In this document: piece after piece, positions 37,927-46,506 of the stretch
Numbering within the stretch: the stretch's first letter is position 1
Layout of the letters: every line of letters starts with the position of its first letter
Assembly (NCBI GenBank): GCA_013416635.1
Contig: JACCHT010000001.1
Location: forward strand, 186,001 to 250,000
Direction: 5' to 3'
DNA: 64,000 nt
From: Candidatus Thiodubiliella endoseptemdiera
Lineage (GTDB): Bacteria > Pseudomonadota > Gammaproteobacteria > PS1 > Pseudothioglobaceae
Program-made: the position numbers and the translations under genes
The notes under the pieces: model-generated
The model's input: only the letters and a program-made list of their open reading frames with translations
Told to the model about the DNA's origin: nothing
Database searches by the model: none

Positions 37927-38670
37927 TCATTGTTTCTCAAACGGCTTAATATTTCTGAGAATACCTCTAAAAATAGCTACTTCTTCTTTTTCAGGTTCTG
38001 CTCTACCAAAAAATCGTCTTAGGCGACGCATCAATAAAACTTTAGGGCGTTTGTCTTCAAAGTAGTCAATATGTTCTAACATTTGGGTGAGGTGGGTGTA
38101 GAAGCCTTCCAATTCTTCATAACTGGCTAATTCATTGGTGCTTTCTTCAAATTCTATGGTGGTGTTATAGACATAGTTTTGGTAGGCGAAAACTTGGATA
38201 GCGGAAGCGACATTAAGTGAGAAATAGTTTGGGTTGCCAGGAATGGTCATCAGGATTTGGCACAGGTCTAATTCTTCATTGGTTAAGCCGAATTTTTCGG
38301 TGCCAAAGACAATGGCAACTTCTTGCCCTTCAATGCCTGTGGTTTGTTTGATTTCACTACACGCGCCAATAACATCCATCTGCCTCCATTTAATATTGCG
38401 CTGACGAGCACTGGCACCGATGACTAAATGTGTTCCCTGTAGGGCTTCTTCAAGAGATTCACAGACAACAGATTGTGATAGGACATCATCTGCACCACTG
38501 GCTCTAGCGGTAGCAACGGCAGATGGGTAGCCTTTTGGGTTGACTAAATACAACTTAGAAAGGCTCATGTTTTTCATTGCACGGGCGGCAGCACCAATAT
38601 TACCTGGTTCAGTGGTGTTAACCATAACCACACGGACATTATCAAAGGTATAATTCGTTTCTTTTGTCAT
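37927..38670 (-). CDS. trmJ: tRNA (Cm32/Um32) methyltransferase
   Basis: TrmJ is a SPOUT (trefoil-knot) enzyme that 2'-O-methylates nucleotide 32 of the tRNA anticodon loop. The 247-residue protein shows NTTEPGNIGAAARAMKNM, VIGASARQR, VAIVFGTEKFGLTNEEL and IPGNPNYFSLNVASAIQVF, all SPOUT/TrmH motifs in the TrmJ arrangement. It is divergent from suhB with only 14 bp between the start codons, a common pairing in gammaproteobacteria. Confidence 0.94.
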   Translation of the reverse strand: MTKETNYTFDNVRVVMVNTTEPGNIGAAARAMKNMSLSKLYLVNPKGYPSAVATARASGADDVLSQSVVCESLEEALQGTHLVIGASARQRNIKWRQMDVIGACSEIKQTTGIEGQEVAIVFGTEKFGLTNEELDLCQILMTIPGNPNYFSLNVASAIQVFAYQNYVYNTTIEFEESTNELASYEELEGFYTHLTQMLEHIDYFEDKRPKVLLMRRLRRFFGRAEPEKEEVAIFRGILRNIKPFEKQ

Positions 38671-38684
38671 TTTGTCTATTTATT

Positions 38685-39485
38685 ATGCATCCTACGCTTA
38701 CTATTGCCATTAAAGCTGCTCGCAAAGCAGGTGATATCATCTTACGCTACCACAATCAGATTGATATTTTAACGATTGAAAACAAAGCGGCCAATGATTT
38801 CGTTTCCGAAGTGGATAAGGCTGCTGAGGATGCCATTATAGACGAGTTGAAATATGCTTTTCCTGATCATTCGATTTTAGGGGAGGAAAATGGCAAGATT
38901 TTGGGTGATGAGCGTTTTCAATGGATCATTGACCCACTTGATGGCACAACTAACTATTTGCACGGTTTTCCGCAGTATTCAGTTTCAATTGCTTTGTATA
39001 TAGATAATGAGGCGCGACACGCTGTGGTGTATGACCCGTTCAAAGAGGAGATGTTTACCGCTTCAAAAGGCGATGGTGCCTACCTCAATGAGCAAAGAAT
39101 TCGTGTGAGTAATACGCGTGGATTTGAAAATACGCTAATTGGCACAGGTTTCCCTTTCAAAGCGCCACAGCATTTGGATGCTTATTTGGCGATGTTTAAA
39201 ACTATTCATCCGCAGGTATCGGGTATTCGTCGTGCAGGTTCTGCGGCATTGGATTTGGCTTGGATGGCGGCGGGCAGAATGGATGGTTTTTGGGAGATTG
39301 AACTCAATATTTGGGATATTGCTGCTGGTGCACTCATTGTTAGAGAAGCGGGTGGTTTTATCGGTGATTTTTCAGGTCGGGGAAAATATTTGGAAACAGG
39401 CAATGTGGTGGCTGGTAATGAGAAGGTTTTTAAAGAGATATTGAAAGCCATTCACCCGCATTTAACGGCTGATTTACAGCGTTAA
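38685..39485 (+). CDS. suhB: Inositol-1-monophosphatase family protein
   Basis: SuhB is a Mg-dependent inositol monophosphatase that in E. coli also acts with the transcription antitermination complex on rRNA operons. ATG at 38685 gives 266 residues and the standard start MHPTLTIAIKAARKAG. Metal-site motifs are GEENG, IDPLDGTTNYLHGFP and WDIAAGALIVREAGG. It is divergent from trmJ, and a small membrane protein gene follows after 7 bp. Confidence 0.95.
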   Translation: MHPTLTIAIKAARKAGDIILRYHNQIDILTIENKAANDFVSEVDKAAEDAIIDELKYAFPDHSILGEENGKILGDERFQWIIDPLDGTTNYLHGFPQYSVSIALYIDNEARHAVVYDPFKEEMFTASKGDGAYLNEQRIRVSNTRGFENTLIGTGFPFKAPQHLDAYLAMFKTIHPQVSGIRRAGSAALDLAWMAAGRMDGFWEIELNIWDIAAGALIVREAGGFIGDFSGRGKYLETGNVVAGNEKVFKEILKAIHPHLTADLQR

Positions 39486-39492
39486 TAAGACG

Positions 39493-39717
39493 ATGAAAAA
39501 GTTTTTATTAGTGTTTTCTTTGTTTTTTCTAGCGTTATCGTTTGTTTCTGGATTGATACAGAAAATTTTTTATCCGCAATATATAGATGCACAAGGGGTG
39601 TTACATGAAACCTTGTTAACACCGATTGCTGCTTTTTCTTTTGTACTCAGCATAATAGGATTTTTGCTTTGGTTGATGCTGTTGCTTTTCCAGTTAATCA
39701 GGCGTTGGATAAAGTAA
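39493..39717 (+). CDS. Small two-span membrane protein (DUF3955-like)
   Basis: This 74-residue protein has two hydrophobic segments (about residues 4-24 and 44-68) separated by a short polar loop with FYPQYIDAQGVLHE, resembling DUF3955 proteins. Its function is unknown. It begins 7 bp after suhB, so it is likely co-transcribed, and its end overlaps the convergent yciK gene by 20 bp. Confidence 0.75.
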   Translation: MKKFLLVFSLFFLALSFVSGLIQKIFYPQYIDAQGVLHETLLTPIAAFSFVLSIIGFLLWLMLLLFQLIRRWIK

Positions 39718-40450
39718 GTTGCTCGCCGTTCACTTTTTCACTTTTTTCACTCATTAAATACACAATCGCAGGGCTTTTACTTTCAGGTATTGGGTTTTTA
39801 TCGGCATTTTCAGCAGGGTATGCAGTGCGTCTCATCTCAGTTTGCATTCGCCCTGGGTCTAGAGAATTGACGCTGATATTGGTTTTTTCCAATTCTTCTG
39901 ACAGGGTTTTACTCATCCCTTCAATGGCAAATTTACTCACCCCGTACGCCCCCCAATAAGCCCGTGCATTACGCCCTACCGATGACGATAAAAACAGCAC
40001 GCGAGCATCTGCAGACTTGTTCAAAGCAGGGATCAAGAATTGAGTAAGCATAAATACAGCGTTCACATTGATTTGTATTACTGAATACCACAGTTTGATA
40101 TCGTATTGTTCAATTGGCATCATGGTGCCGATAATGCTAGCGTTATGAATAAGCCCGTCCAGTTGGTTAAAATTGGCAAAAATAGCTGCTTGTAATTGCT
40201 CATAATGTTCGGGTGTTGCTCCTTCCAAATCAAACGGATAGAGAATTGGCTCTTGATGCCCTGCATCCAATACTTCATCATACACAGCTTCCAGCGAACC
40301 GAGGTCACGCCCGAGCATAATCACAGTTGCACCGGCTTTGGCTAAATCCAGCGTCATCGCCCTACCAAAGCCACGATTAGCACCAGTAACTAGAATTACC
40401 TTACCTTTTAGTTCATTTGTTGTGATTTGATAATAAGTTGAGATATTCAT
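39698..40450 (-). CDS. yciK: Short-chain dehydrogenase YciK
   Basis: This 250-residue SDR oxidoreductase has the NAD(P)-binding motif TGANRGFG near residues 22-29, HNAS, a catalytic Ser in FLSSSVG, and the YxxxK site YGVSK. The substrate is not known for YciK. The start overlaps the rmuC end by 4 bp in the order gph-rmuC-yciK on the minus strand, with all three coupled by short overlaps. Confidence 0.9.
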   Translation of the reverse strand: MNISTYYQITTNELKGKVILVTGANRGFGRAMTLDLAKAGATVIMLGRDLGSLEAVYDEVLDAGHQEPILYPFDLEGATPEHYEQLQAAIFANFNQLDGLIHNASIIGTMMPIEQYDIKLWYSVIQINVNAVFMLTQFLIPALNKSADARVLFLSSSVGRNARAYWGAYGVSKFAIEGMSKTLSEELEKTNISVNSLDPGRMQTEMRRTAYPAENADKNPIPESKSPAIVYLMSEKSEKVNGEQLTLSNA

Positions 40451-41544
40451 ACTATTTCCTTTTTGCTTTGTATGCCTAGTGCTTTGAGTTTTTCTGCGCG
40501 ACTAATCAGATTTCCTTTGCCTTCAGAGAGTTTACTGCGAGCGTTTTGGTAGCTGTCTTGGGCTTTATTTAATTGTTTTTGCATATCGTCCATTGAGCTA
40601 ATAAATCCAGACAATTTGTCATACATTGCCCCTGCTTGACGCACGATTTCTTCGGTATTTTGATTTTGCCGTTCTGTATTCCAGATGTGGTGCACAGTTT
40701 TTAGGCTCATCATTAGTGTTGAGGGTGAGACTAGGGCGACATTTTTCTTTAACGCATCGTTAAATAAATTGGGTTTTTGCTCCAATGCTACTAGCAAAGA
40801 CGCTTCAATCGGGAAAAAAACAAAAATGTAGTCTAAGGTATTCACCCCTTCCAAATTTTCATACGCTTTAAGTGAGATATTTTTAATGTGCTTATCAATC
40901 GATTTAATATGCGCATTAATCGCATCAGTATCGCCAGAAACATAATTTTGATAATCTTTAAGTGAGACTTTTGAATCAATAATAATGTCTTTATTGTCAG
41001 GCAAATGCACTACCACATCGGGTCTTAAATTTTTACCCTCTTCGTCTTTTAAGTTAGTCTGTATATGGTATTGTTCATTTTTATTGAGCCCAGAGTCTTC
41101 TAAAATAGATTCCAAAATCATCTCACCCCAATCGCCCTGCTGTTTGTTGTCATAGGTTAGTGCATTGGTGAGTTTTTCTGTGCCTTCAAGTGTATTTTTA
41201 TGGGCATCGGCCAGTGTTTTTATTTGTTGCTCTAAGGCGCTTCGGTCTTTGGCTTGGTCGGTAGAAAGTCCTTCCATTTTTTTGCGAAATTCTTCGATTT
41301 GGGTTTTAAGTGGATTGAGTAAATTGGCATTTTCTTGGTTTAAATTTGCACTGTCTTTTTTCAGAACTTCGGCAGAAATCTTTGCAAATGCTTGATCCAT
41401 TTTTTCTTTTGAATTTTGCACAAACTCAAAATTTTTGGCTTGCGCCTCCAATTCTGCTTCAAGTTTGATATTCTTGTCTTTAAACTTATTTAGCCACAAG
41501 AAAACAGCAAGTGCCCCCAATGCGAAACTCAGTAATATATCCAT
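40447..41544 (-). CDS. rmuC: DNA recombination protein RmuC
   Basis: RmuC is a membrane-anchored, coiled-coil nuclease-like protein that limits inverted-repeat rearrangements. The 365-residue protein has an N-terminal anchor (ILLSFALGALAVFLWLNKF), a coiled coil from about 25 to 125, and a PD-(D/E)XK-like domain with RPDVVVHLPDNKDIIIDSKVS. It starts in the stop of gph (one-base overlap). Such a function is of interest in a genome with many inverted repeats, but that link is only suggestive. Confidence 0.93.
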   Translation of the reverse strand: MDILLSFALGALAVFLWLNKFKDKNIKLEAELEAQAKNFEFVQNSKEKMDQAFAKISAEVLKKDSANLNQENANLLNPLKTQIEEFRKKMEGLSTDQAKDRSALEQQIKTLADAHKNTLEGTEKLTNALTYDNKQQGDWGEMILESILEDSGLNKNEQYHIQTNLKDEEGKNLRPDVVVHLPDNKDIIIDSKVSLKDYQNYVSGDTDAINAHIKSIDKHIKNISLKAYENLEGVNTLDYIFVFFPIEASLLVALEQKPNLFNDALKKNVALVSPSTLMMSLKTVHHIWNTERQNQNTEEIVRQAGAMYDKLSGFISSMDDMQKQLNKAQDSYQNARSKLSEGKGNLISRAEKLKALGIQSKKEIV

Positions 41545-42176
41545 TAAATCAACTCCTGTATGTCTTTTGGGTGGTGAATCAAATAATCATAATCCCAATC
41601 TGGGGTTACTTTGCCATAACCATAAGTAACTGCCGCAGTTTTAATACCTGCATTTTTGCCTGCCAACATATCGTTTTTATCGTCGCCAATAAACCAACAA
41701 GTTGACGGTTTAACAGCTAATTGTGCGCAAGCATAAAGCAAGGGAGCGGGATGCGGTTTATTATACGCCAGTGTGTCGCCACAAACCACGACATCAGGGC
41801 TAATATTCAATTTATGCAACAATAAATGTGTTAAATTTTCTGGTTTATTAGTAACAATGCCCCATAATATTTTTTGTGCTTGAAGGGCTTTTATCAACCT
41901 CTCAATCCCTGCAAAAATTTTCGAATGTTTATCAATATTATCGGTGTAAATTTGCAACAGTTTTTGATGTCTATTAACAAACTCAGGATGCGATTCATCA
42001 CAGTCAAATCCCATACTTACCAAAGCTTTTCCGCCAAATGCAACCAAAGGCTTGATGTCTTCATAAGGTTTTTCATCTACGCCATTTTCTAGCAATAAAA
42101 CATTCAACGCATACGCCAAATCAGGCGCAGTATCAATTAGTGTTCCATCTAAATCAAAAAGAAGTGTGTTAGTCAT
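41544..42176 (-). CDS. gph: Phosphoglycolate phosphatase
   Basis: This HAD-family phosphatase has 210 residues. The nucleophile motif is FDLDGTLIDTAPDLA (Asp8, Asp10), motif II/III is seen around WGIVTNKPE, and motif IV is WFIGDDKNDMLAGKNAG. Gph removes 2-phosphoglycolate formed by DNA repair or by RuBisCO oxygenation; the latter would suit an autotroph, but no RuBisCO gene is in this window. It is divergent from plsC. Confidence 0.9.
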   Translation of the reverse strand: MTNTLLFDLDGTLIDTAPDLAYALNVLLLENGVDEKPYEDIKPLVAFGGKALVSMGFDCDESHPEFVNRHQKLLQIYTDNIDKHSKIFAGIERLIKALQAQKILWGIVTNKPENLTHLLLHKLNISPDVVVCGDTLAYNKPHPAPLLYACAQLAVKPSTCWFIGDDKNDMLAGKNAGIKTAAVTYGYGKVTPDWDYDYLIHHPKDIQELI

Positions 42177-42224
42177 TGCAAAAGTCGTTAAAATTTCAAG
42201 TTTATAAATTATAACGGCATACAG

Positions 42225-42929
42225 ATGTTATTTATAAGATCTCTACTTTACTTTTTAGGGTCAATATCAGTTTCAATCATTTTGGTAGCGGTTTCACTGC
42301 CTGTGTTTTTTATGCCAGTGCAAACACGCTACGCTATTATAAGCAAATGGTCTGATTTTTGTATATGGTGGCTACGCATTACGCTGAACATCAAACTTGA
42401 AGTCATTGGCACAGAAAATATCCCTACAAAACCGTGTGTGATTATCTCTAATCATCAATCCACTTGGGAAACCATTGGTTTTCAAACGATTTTCCCGCAT
42501 CACACTTGGGTGCTAAAACAAGAACTGTTGTGGATACCTGTCTTTGGCTGGGGTTTAGCAATGTTAAAACCGATTGTCATTAATCGTGGCGAAAAACTAA
42601 AAGCTTTGAAAAAAGTCATTAGAGAAGGTGCTAATAGAATTGCTGAAGGGCTTTATGTGGTCGTATTTCCAGAAGGAACGCGCCAACCTTATGGCAAATT
42701 AGGTGAATATCAAAAAGGCGGTATTTCTATTGCTAAAAAGACGGGTTGTGATATCTGCCCTGTCTATCATAATGCCGGAAAACTCTGGGCGAAAGGCGAT
42801 TTTATAAAAATACCCGGCACTATTACCGTGGTGATTGGCAAGCCAATTAGTGTTGCAGGCAAATCAGCAGCAGTGCTAATTAAAGAAGCCAAAGACTGGA
42901 CTGAAATAGAAGCCGCCAAACTTGCCTAA
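42225..42929 (+). CDS. plsC: 1-acyl-sn-glycerol-3-phosphate acyltransferase
   Basis: PlsC adds the second acyl chain in phosphatidic acid synthesis at the inner membrane. The 234-residue protein has an N-terminal membrane segment (SLLYFLGSISVSIILVAVSL), the acyltransferase motif NHQSTWE, the glycerolphosphate-binding motif FPEGTR, and VYHNAGKLW further on. Its stop codon lies in the target site of MITE copy 9; before that insertion plsC and rnt would have met tail to tail with overlapping stops. Confidence 0.95.
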   Translation: MLFIRSLLYFLGSISVSIILVAVSLPVFFMPVQTRYAIISKWSDFCIWWLRITLNIKLEVIGTENIPTKPCVIISNHQSTWETIGFQTIFPHHTWVLKQELLWIPVFGWGLAMLKPIVINRGEKLKALKKVIREGANRIAEGLYVVVFPEGTRQPYGKLGEYQKGGISIAKKTGCDICPVYHNAGKLWAKGDFIKIPGTITVVIGKPISVAGKSAAVLIKEAKDWTEIEAAKLA

Positions 42930-42931
42930 CT

Positions 42932-43092
42932 GAGACCTTTGCATAAATAGGGATGATTAGCAAAATGACAGATTTTATTAAATTGGAAATTTTTTAAATC
43001 CACTCCTAGCAGGGCTAAGGGTGTTTTTAAAAAGTTTGTAATTTGATGAAAGATGGCGTTTTGATGATTATTCATATTTATGCAAAGGTCTC
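42932..43092 (-). mobile_element. 161-bp MITE, full copy 9
   Basis: This full copy has the 5-bp duplication TAACT (42927-42931 and 43093-43097), which derives from the joined stop codons of the convergent plsC and rnt genes. The final base of the element is now the last base of the rnt stop codon (read on the minus strand). Confidence 0.95.
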
Positions 43093-43682
43093 TAACTATA
43101 TTGTTGGGCGTTAAATATCTGACAAAATAACTCAGCCGTCTTTTGCGTATCGTAAAGTGCCGAATGCGCATTGGCATCCTCCCACTCAATATTCGCCACA
43201 CGGATGGCTTTTGCCAATACCGTTTCACCGTAATACAAAGCAGACAGGCTAACAGTATCAATGGTTGAAAATTGATGAAATGGATTTTTTAACTTCGAAC
43301 GCTCGCTTGCTGCGGTCAAAAAGCCTAAATCAAAAAAGGCATTATGTCCAACCAATATTGCACGAGTGCATTCTTCATTTTTCATTTCAATACGAACCGC
43401 TTGAAAAATTTCACCCAACGCCTCTTTTTCAGTAACTGCCATACGCAAAGGATTGTCTACATCAATACCATTAAATTTAAGTGCTGCTGGCTCTAAATTA
43501 GCCCCTTTAAAAGGACTTATGTGAAAATGCTTGGTGTCTTTTGGGTAAAACACCCCCTCCTCATTAATACCAATCGTAATCGCACAAATTTCAAGCATAG
43601 CATCGGTTTTACAATTAAAACCAGCAGTTTCAATATCAATCACTACAGGTAAATAACCACGAATCCGTTCTTTAATTTTCAT
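43092..43682 (-). CDS. rnt: Ribonuclease T
   Basis: RNase T is a DEDDh 3'-5' exoribonuclease that trims tRNA and other stable RNA ends. The 196-residue protein has the exonuclease motifs VIDIETAGF (Asp, Glu), HNAFFDLGF (Asp) and the final HSALYDTQKTAELF (His, Asp). It overlaps the following-upstream GNAT gene by 4 bp. The stop is partly formed by the MITE end. Confidence 0.94.
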   Translation of the reverse strand: MKIKERIRGYLPVVIDIETAGFNCKTDAMLEICAITIGINEEGVFYPKDTKHFHISPFKGANLEPAALKFNGIDVDNPLRMAVTEKEALGEIFQAVRIEMKNEECTRAILVGHNAFFDLGFLTAASERSKLKNPFHQFSTIDTVSLSALYYGETVLAKAIRVANIEWEDANAHSALYDTQKTAELFCQIFNAQQYS

Positions 43683-44107
43683 AAGCTGACTTCCTTAATA
43701 AATATAGATGAATTGCGTTGATGGTCAAATAAAACTTGACGCTTCTTGGGTAATTCGCCAATTTGCACCTGCGCAAATCCTTGTTTTAAAAACCATTCGG
43801 CATTGTGTTTAGTTAACGCAAATACTTTGGATAATTTATCTGTTGCTGCTTTTTGCATAATTTTATCCAATAATTTGACTGAAATACCTTGATTTTGCAC
43901 CGCCTTTGATACTGCCAACGCATAAATCTCACCTGCACCGCCCTCTTGGCAATGTTTTAATCCTGCACAAGCAATCACAGTGCCCGCCTGCATCAATAAC
44001 ACAAAATCAGTTATGCTATCCTCAATTTGAGCATAAGTTCTGGGCAAAATTTTACCCTCCTTAACAAAAGGTGCAATCAAGTCTAATATTTGTTGTGCAG
44101 CATCCAA
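43679..44107 (-). CDS. GNAT acetyltransferase, ArgA-like
   Basis: This 142-residue GNAT domain resembles the C-terminal acetyltransferase part of N-acetylglutamate synthase (for example GEIYALAVSKAVQNQGISVKLLDKI, then LTKHNAEWFLKQGF). Stand-alone forms of this domain can supply N-acetylglutamate for arginine synthesis. The amino-acid kinase domain of classical ArgA is absent. It overlaps rnt by 4 bp; 128 bp separate it from divergent ilvD. Confidence 0.8.
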   Translation of the reverse strand: MDAAQQILDLIAPFVKEGKILPRTYAQIEDSITDFVLLMQAGTVIACAGLKHCQEGGAGEIYALAVSKAVQNQGISVKLLDKIMQKAATDKLSKVFALTKHNAEWFLKQGFAQVQIGELPKKRQVLFDHQRNSSIFIKEVSL

Positions 44108-44235
44108 TTTAACTCTCCACTCAATCCAAAATACTGTTTTTACACACGCTACTTTTAGAGTTGGGCTTTTAAAAGGCTTAAAAAATGTTTCATTTTAGTC
44201 TAAAATTTAGTCCTTTATATCCATACCCAGTAATT

Positions 44236-45903
44236 ATGTCTTCAAAATCTAGAAAATACTCCTCTCAAGTTGTTGATGGTTACGAGCGCGCACCCAGTCG
44301 TGCTATGCTTTATCCAGTCGGTTTTAACAAAGAGGATTTCAGCAAACCCCAAGTTGGCATTGCCTCCACTTGGTCAATGGTAACCCCATGTAATATGCAC
44401 ATCAATCAACTGGCAGATGAAGCAGAAAAAGGCGTGAATGCCTCTGGCGGCAAAGGTGTTATCTTTAATACCATTACCATCTCAGACGGTATTTCTATGG
44501 GTTCTGAGGGAATGAAATACTCTCTAGTTTCTCGTGAAGTGATTGCCGATTCTATTGAAACCGTTGTTGGTTGTCAAGGTTTTGATGGCGTGGTAGCCAT
44601 TGGTGGTTGCGATAAAAATATGCCTGGTTGCATCATCGGCTTGGCACGCCTCAATCGCCCTGGTATTTTTGTTTATGGTGGCACAATTCAACCGGGTCAA
44701 GGACACACCGATATTGTCAGTGTGTTTGAAGCCGTTGGACAATTTGCCAATAACACCATTGATGCGATTGCACTAGAAAATATTGAAAAAACTGCCATCC
44801 CTGGTGCAGGTTCTTGCGGAGGAATGTACACCGCCAATACCATGGCAAGTGCCATTGAAGCCCTAGGTATGAGTTTGCCCAATTCCTCAGCACAAAATGC
44901 CATCTCGGCGGATAAAAACAACGATTGTGTGCGTGCTGGCGAAGCCGTACTGCATTTATTAGACAAAGACATCAAGCCAAACGACATTATGACACTCAAA
45001 GCATTTGAAAATGCCATCACCGTCATTATTACCCTTGGTGGCTCCACCAATGCAGTGCTACACCTGATTGCCATGGCACACGCTGCGGGCGTTAAATTAA
45101 CCTTGGATGACTTCACTCGCATCGGTAAAAATGTTCCCGTCATTGCTGACCTTAAACCCTCAGGTAAATATATGATGAGCGAATTGGTTGAAATCGGTGG
45201 CACCCTACCCCTGATGAAAATGCTATTTGATGCAGGACTATTACACGGTGATTGTATGACGGTAACTGGCAAAACAATGGCTGAAAATCTAAAAGAGGTT
45301 AAGCCTTACGCTGATTCACAAGAAATTATCAAATCCCTAGACAACCCAATCAAAGTAGATTCACACCTACGGATTCTATACGGCAACCTTGCAAGCGAGG
45401 GTTCTGTAGCAAAAATCACCGGTAAAGAAGGCTTAAGTTTCAAAGGTAGCGCAAAATGCTTTGGCCGTGAAGAAGAAGCATTAGCCGCTATCCTAAATGA
45501 CAAAATCCAAGCAGGTGATGTTATCGTTATTCGTTACGAAGGTCCTGTTGGTGGTCCTGGGATGCGCGAAATGCTTGCCCCAACTTCTGCGGTAATGGGT
45601 AAAGGTTTAGGTGGTAAGGTAGCGTTGATTACCGATGGTCGTTTCTCAGGTGGCACCCATGGCTTCGTGGTTGGTCATATCACCCCAGAAGCCTTTAAAG
45701 GTGGTGTATTAGCCGTGGTTGAAGATGGCGATGAAATTCTTATTGATGCTGAAAATAATGTCTTAGAACTCATCGTTGAACAATCTATCATTGATAAGCG
45801 CCTATCCAACTGGACACAACCAAAACCCAACTATACCAAAGGTGTATTGGCTAAGTTTGCAAAACTCGCTAAATCTGCTTCTGAGGGTGCAGTTACTGAT
45901 TAA
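44236..45903 (+). CDS. ilvD: Dihydroxy-acid dehydratase
   Basis: IlvD dehydrates dihydroxy acids in valine, isoleucine and leucine synthesis using an iron-sulfur cluster. ATG at 44236 starts the normal [15 protein letters not shown] and gives 555 residues, the length of the short IlvD type. Cluster/Mg motifs are [22 protein letters not shown] and the C-terminal [12 protein letters not shown]. No leader peptide or attenuator is evident upstream. It is convergent with a hypothetical membrane protein gene. Confidence 0.96.
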   Translation: MSSKSRKYSSQVVDGYERAPSRAMLYPVGFNKEDFSKPQVGIASTWSMVTPCNMHINQLADEAEKGVNASGGKGVIFNTITISDGISMGSEGMKYSLVSREVIADSIETVVGCQGFDGVVAIGGCDKNMPGCIIGLARLNRPGIFVYGGTIQPGQGHTDIVSVFEAVGQFANNTIDAIALENIEKTAIPGAGSCGGMYTANTMASAIEALGMSLPNSSAQNAISADKNNDCVRAGEAVLHLLDKDIKPNDIMTLKAFENAITVIITLGGSTNAVLHLIAMAHAAGVKLTLDDFTRIGKNVPVIADLKPSGKYMMSELVEIGGTLPLMKMLFDAGLLHGDCMTVTGKTMAENLKEVKPYADSQEIIKSLDNPIKVDSHLRILYGNLASEGSVAKITGKEGLSFKGSAKCFGREEEALAAILNDKIQAGDVIVIRYEGPVGGPGMREMLAPTSAVMGKGLGGKVALITDGRFSGGTHGFVVGHITPEAFKGGVLAVVEDGDEILIDAENNVLELIVEQSIIDKRLSNWTQPKPNYTKGVLAKFAKLAKSASEGAVTD

Positions 45904-45922
45904 TATCCGAATTCAACCTCTA

Positions 45923-46312
45923 TTACTTAACTATATTTAATACCAAATAAATACAGGTAGAAATTATCGCTATAACAAAAGTTATGTATGAGGCATTCAT
46001 TAGCGTAAGTCGTTGACTTTTAAGTTTTTTGTTAGTTTCCCACTTTTGTTCTTTTTCCTCTTTTTCTAATTCTTTTGCTAGTAAGAAAAAACGCTGTGCA
46101 TCTATTCTAAGTTCGTACAAACAAAGAGTGATAGTAAAAACAAAGAACAATAAAGTTATTGATAATATATATTTAAAATTACCCTCGTTTTTTATCAATA
46201 AAAAGAAAAATACTCCTGTAGCACCAGATGATAATGAAAAAACATACGACTTAAGCTTGTTACCAGCGTCTTTTGCAAGTTGATGATATTGAGTTATTTC
46301 TTTTTCACACAT
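45923..46312 (-). CDS. Hypothetical membrane protein with a charged central helix
   Basis: This 129-residue protein has three hydrophobic segments, about residues 25-42, 48-67 and 107-127. A strongly charged helix lies between the last two (LLAKELEKEEKEQKWETNKK), likely a cytoplasmic coiled coil. I do not recognise a family. It stands alone on the minus strand after ilvD; the 194 bp upstream of it, to the end of rnr, hold no gene. Confidence 0.6.
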   Translation of the reverse strand: MCEKEITQYHQLAKDAGNKLKSYVFSLSSGATGVFFFLLIKNEGNFKYILSITLLFFVFTITLCLYELRIDAQRFFLLAKELEKEEKEQKWETNKKLKSQRLTLMNASYITFVIAIISTCIYLVLNIVK

Positions 46313-46506
46313 AAGTCATAAAATTATAAAGGGTAAGTCAACTAACATTTAAACAGTTATCTGTTAAGGCAATTGTGCCTATAGGTAATTACAAGTATTT
46401 TTTTTACAAGGAAAATTTTGAAAAATATAAAGGAACATAGGTGAAACTATGTGACTGCATATTTTTTGAAATTTAACACCGTAAAAAAAGGAAAAGACGC
46501 CGTAAT

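Noticed and set aside
44697..45272. A 191-residue minus-strand frame
   Set aside because: It lies inside ilvD on the opposite strand and shows no independent motif.
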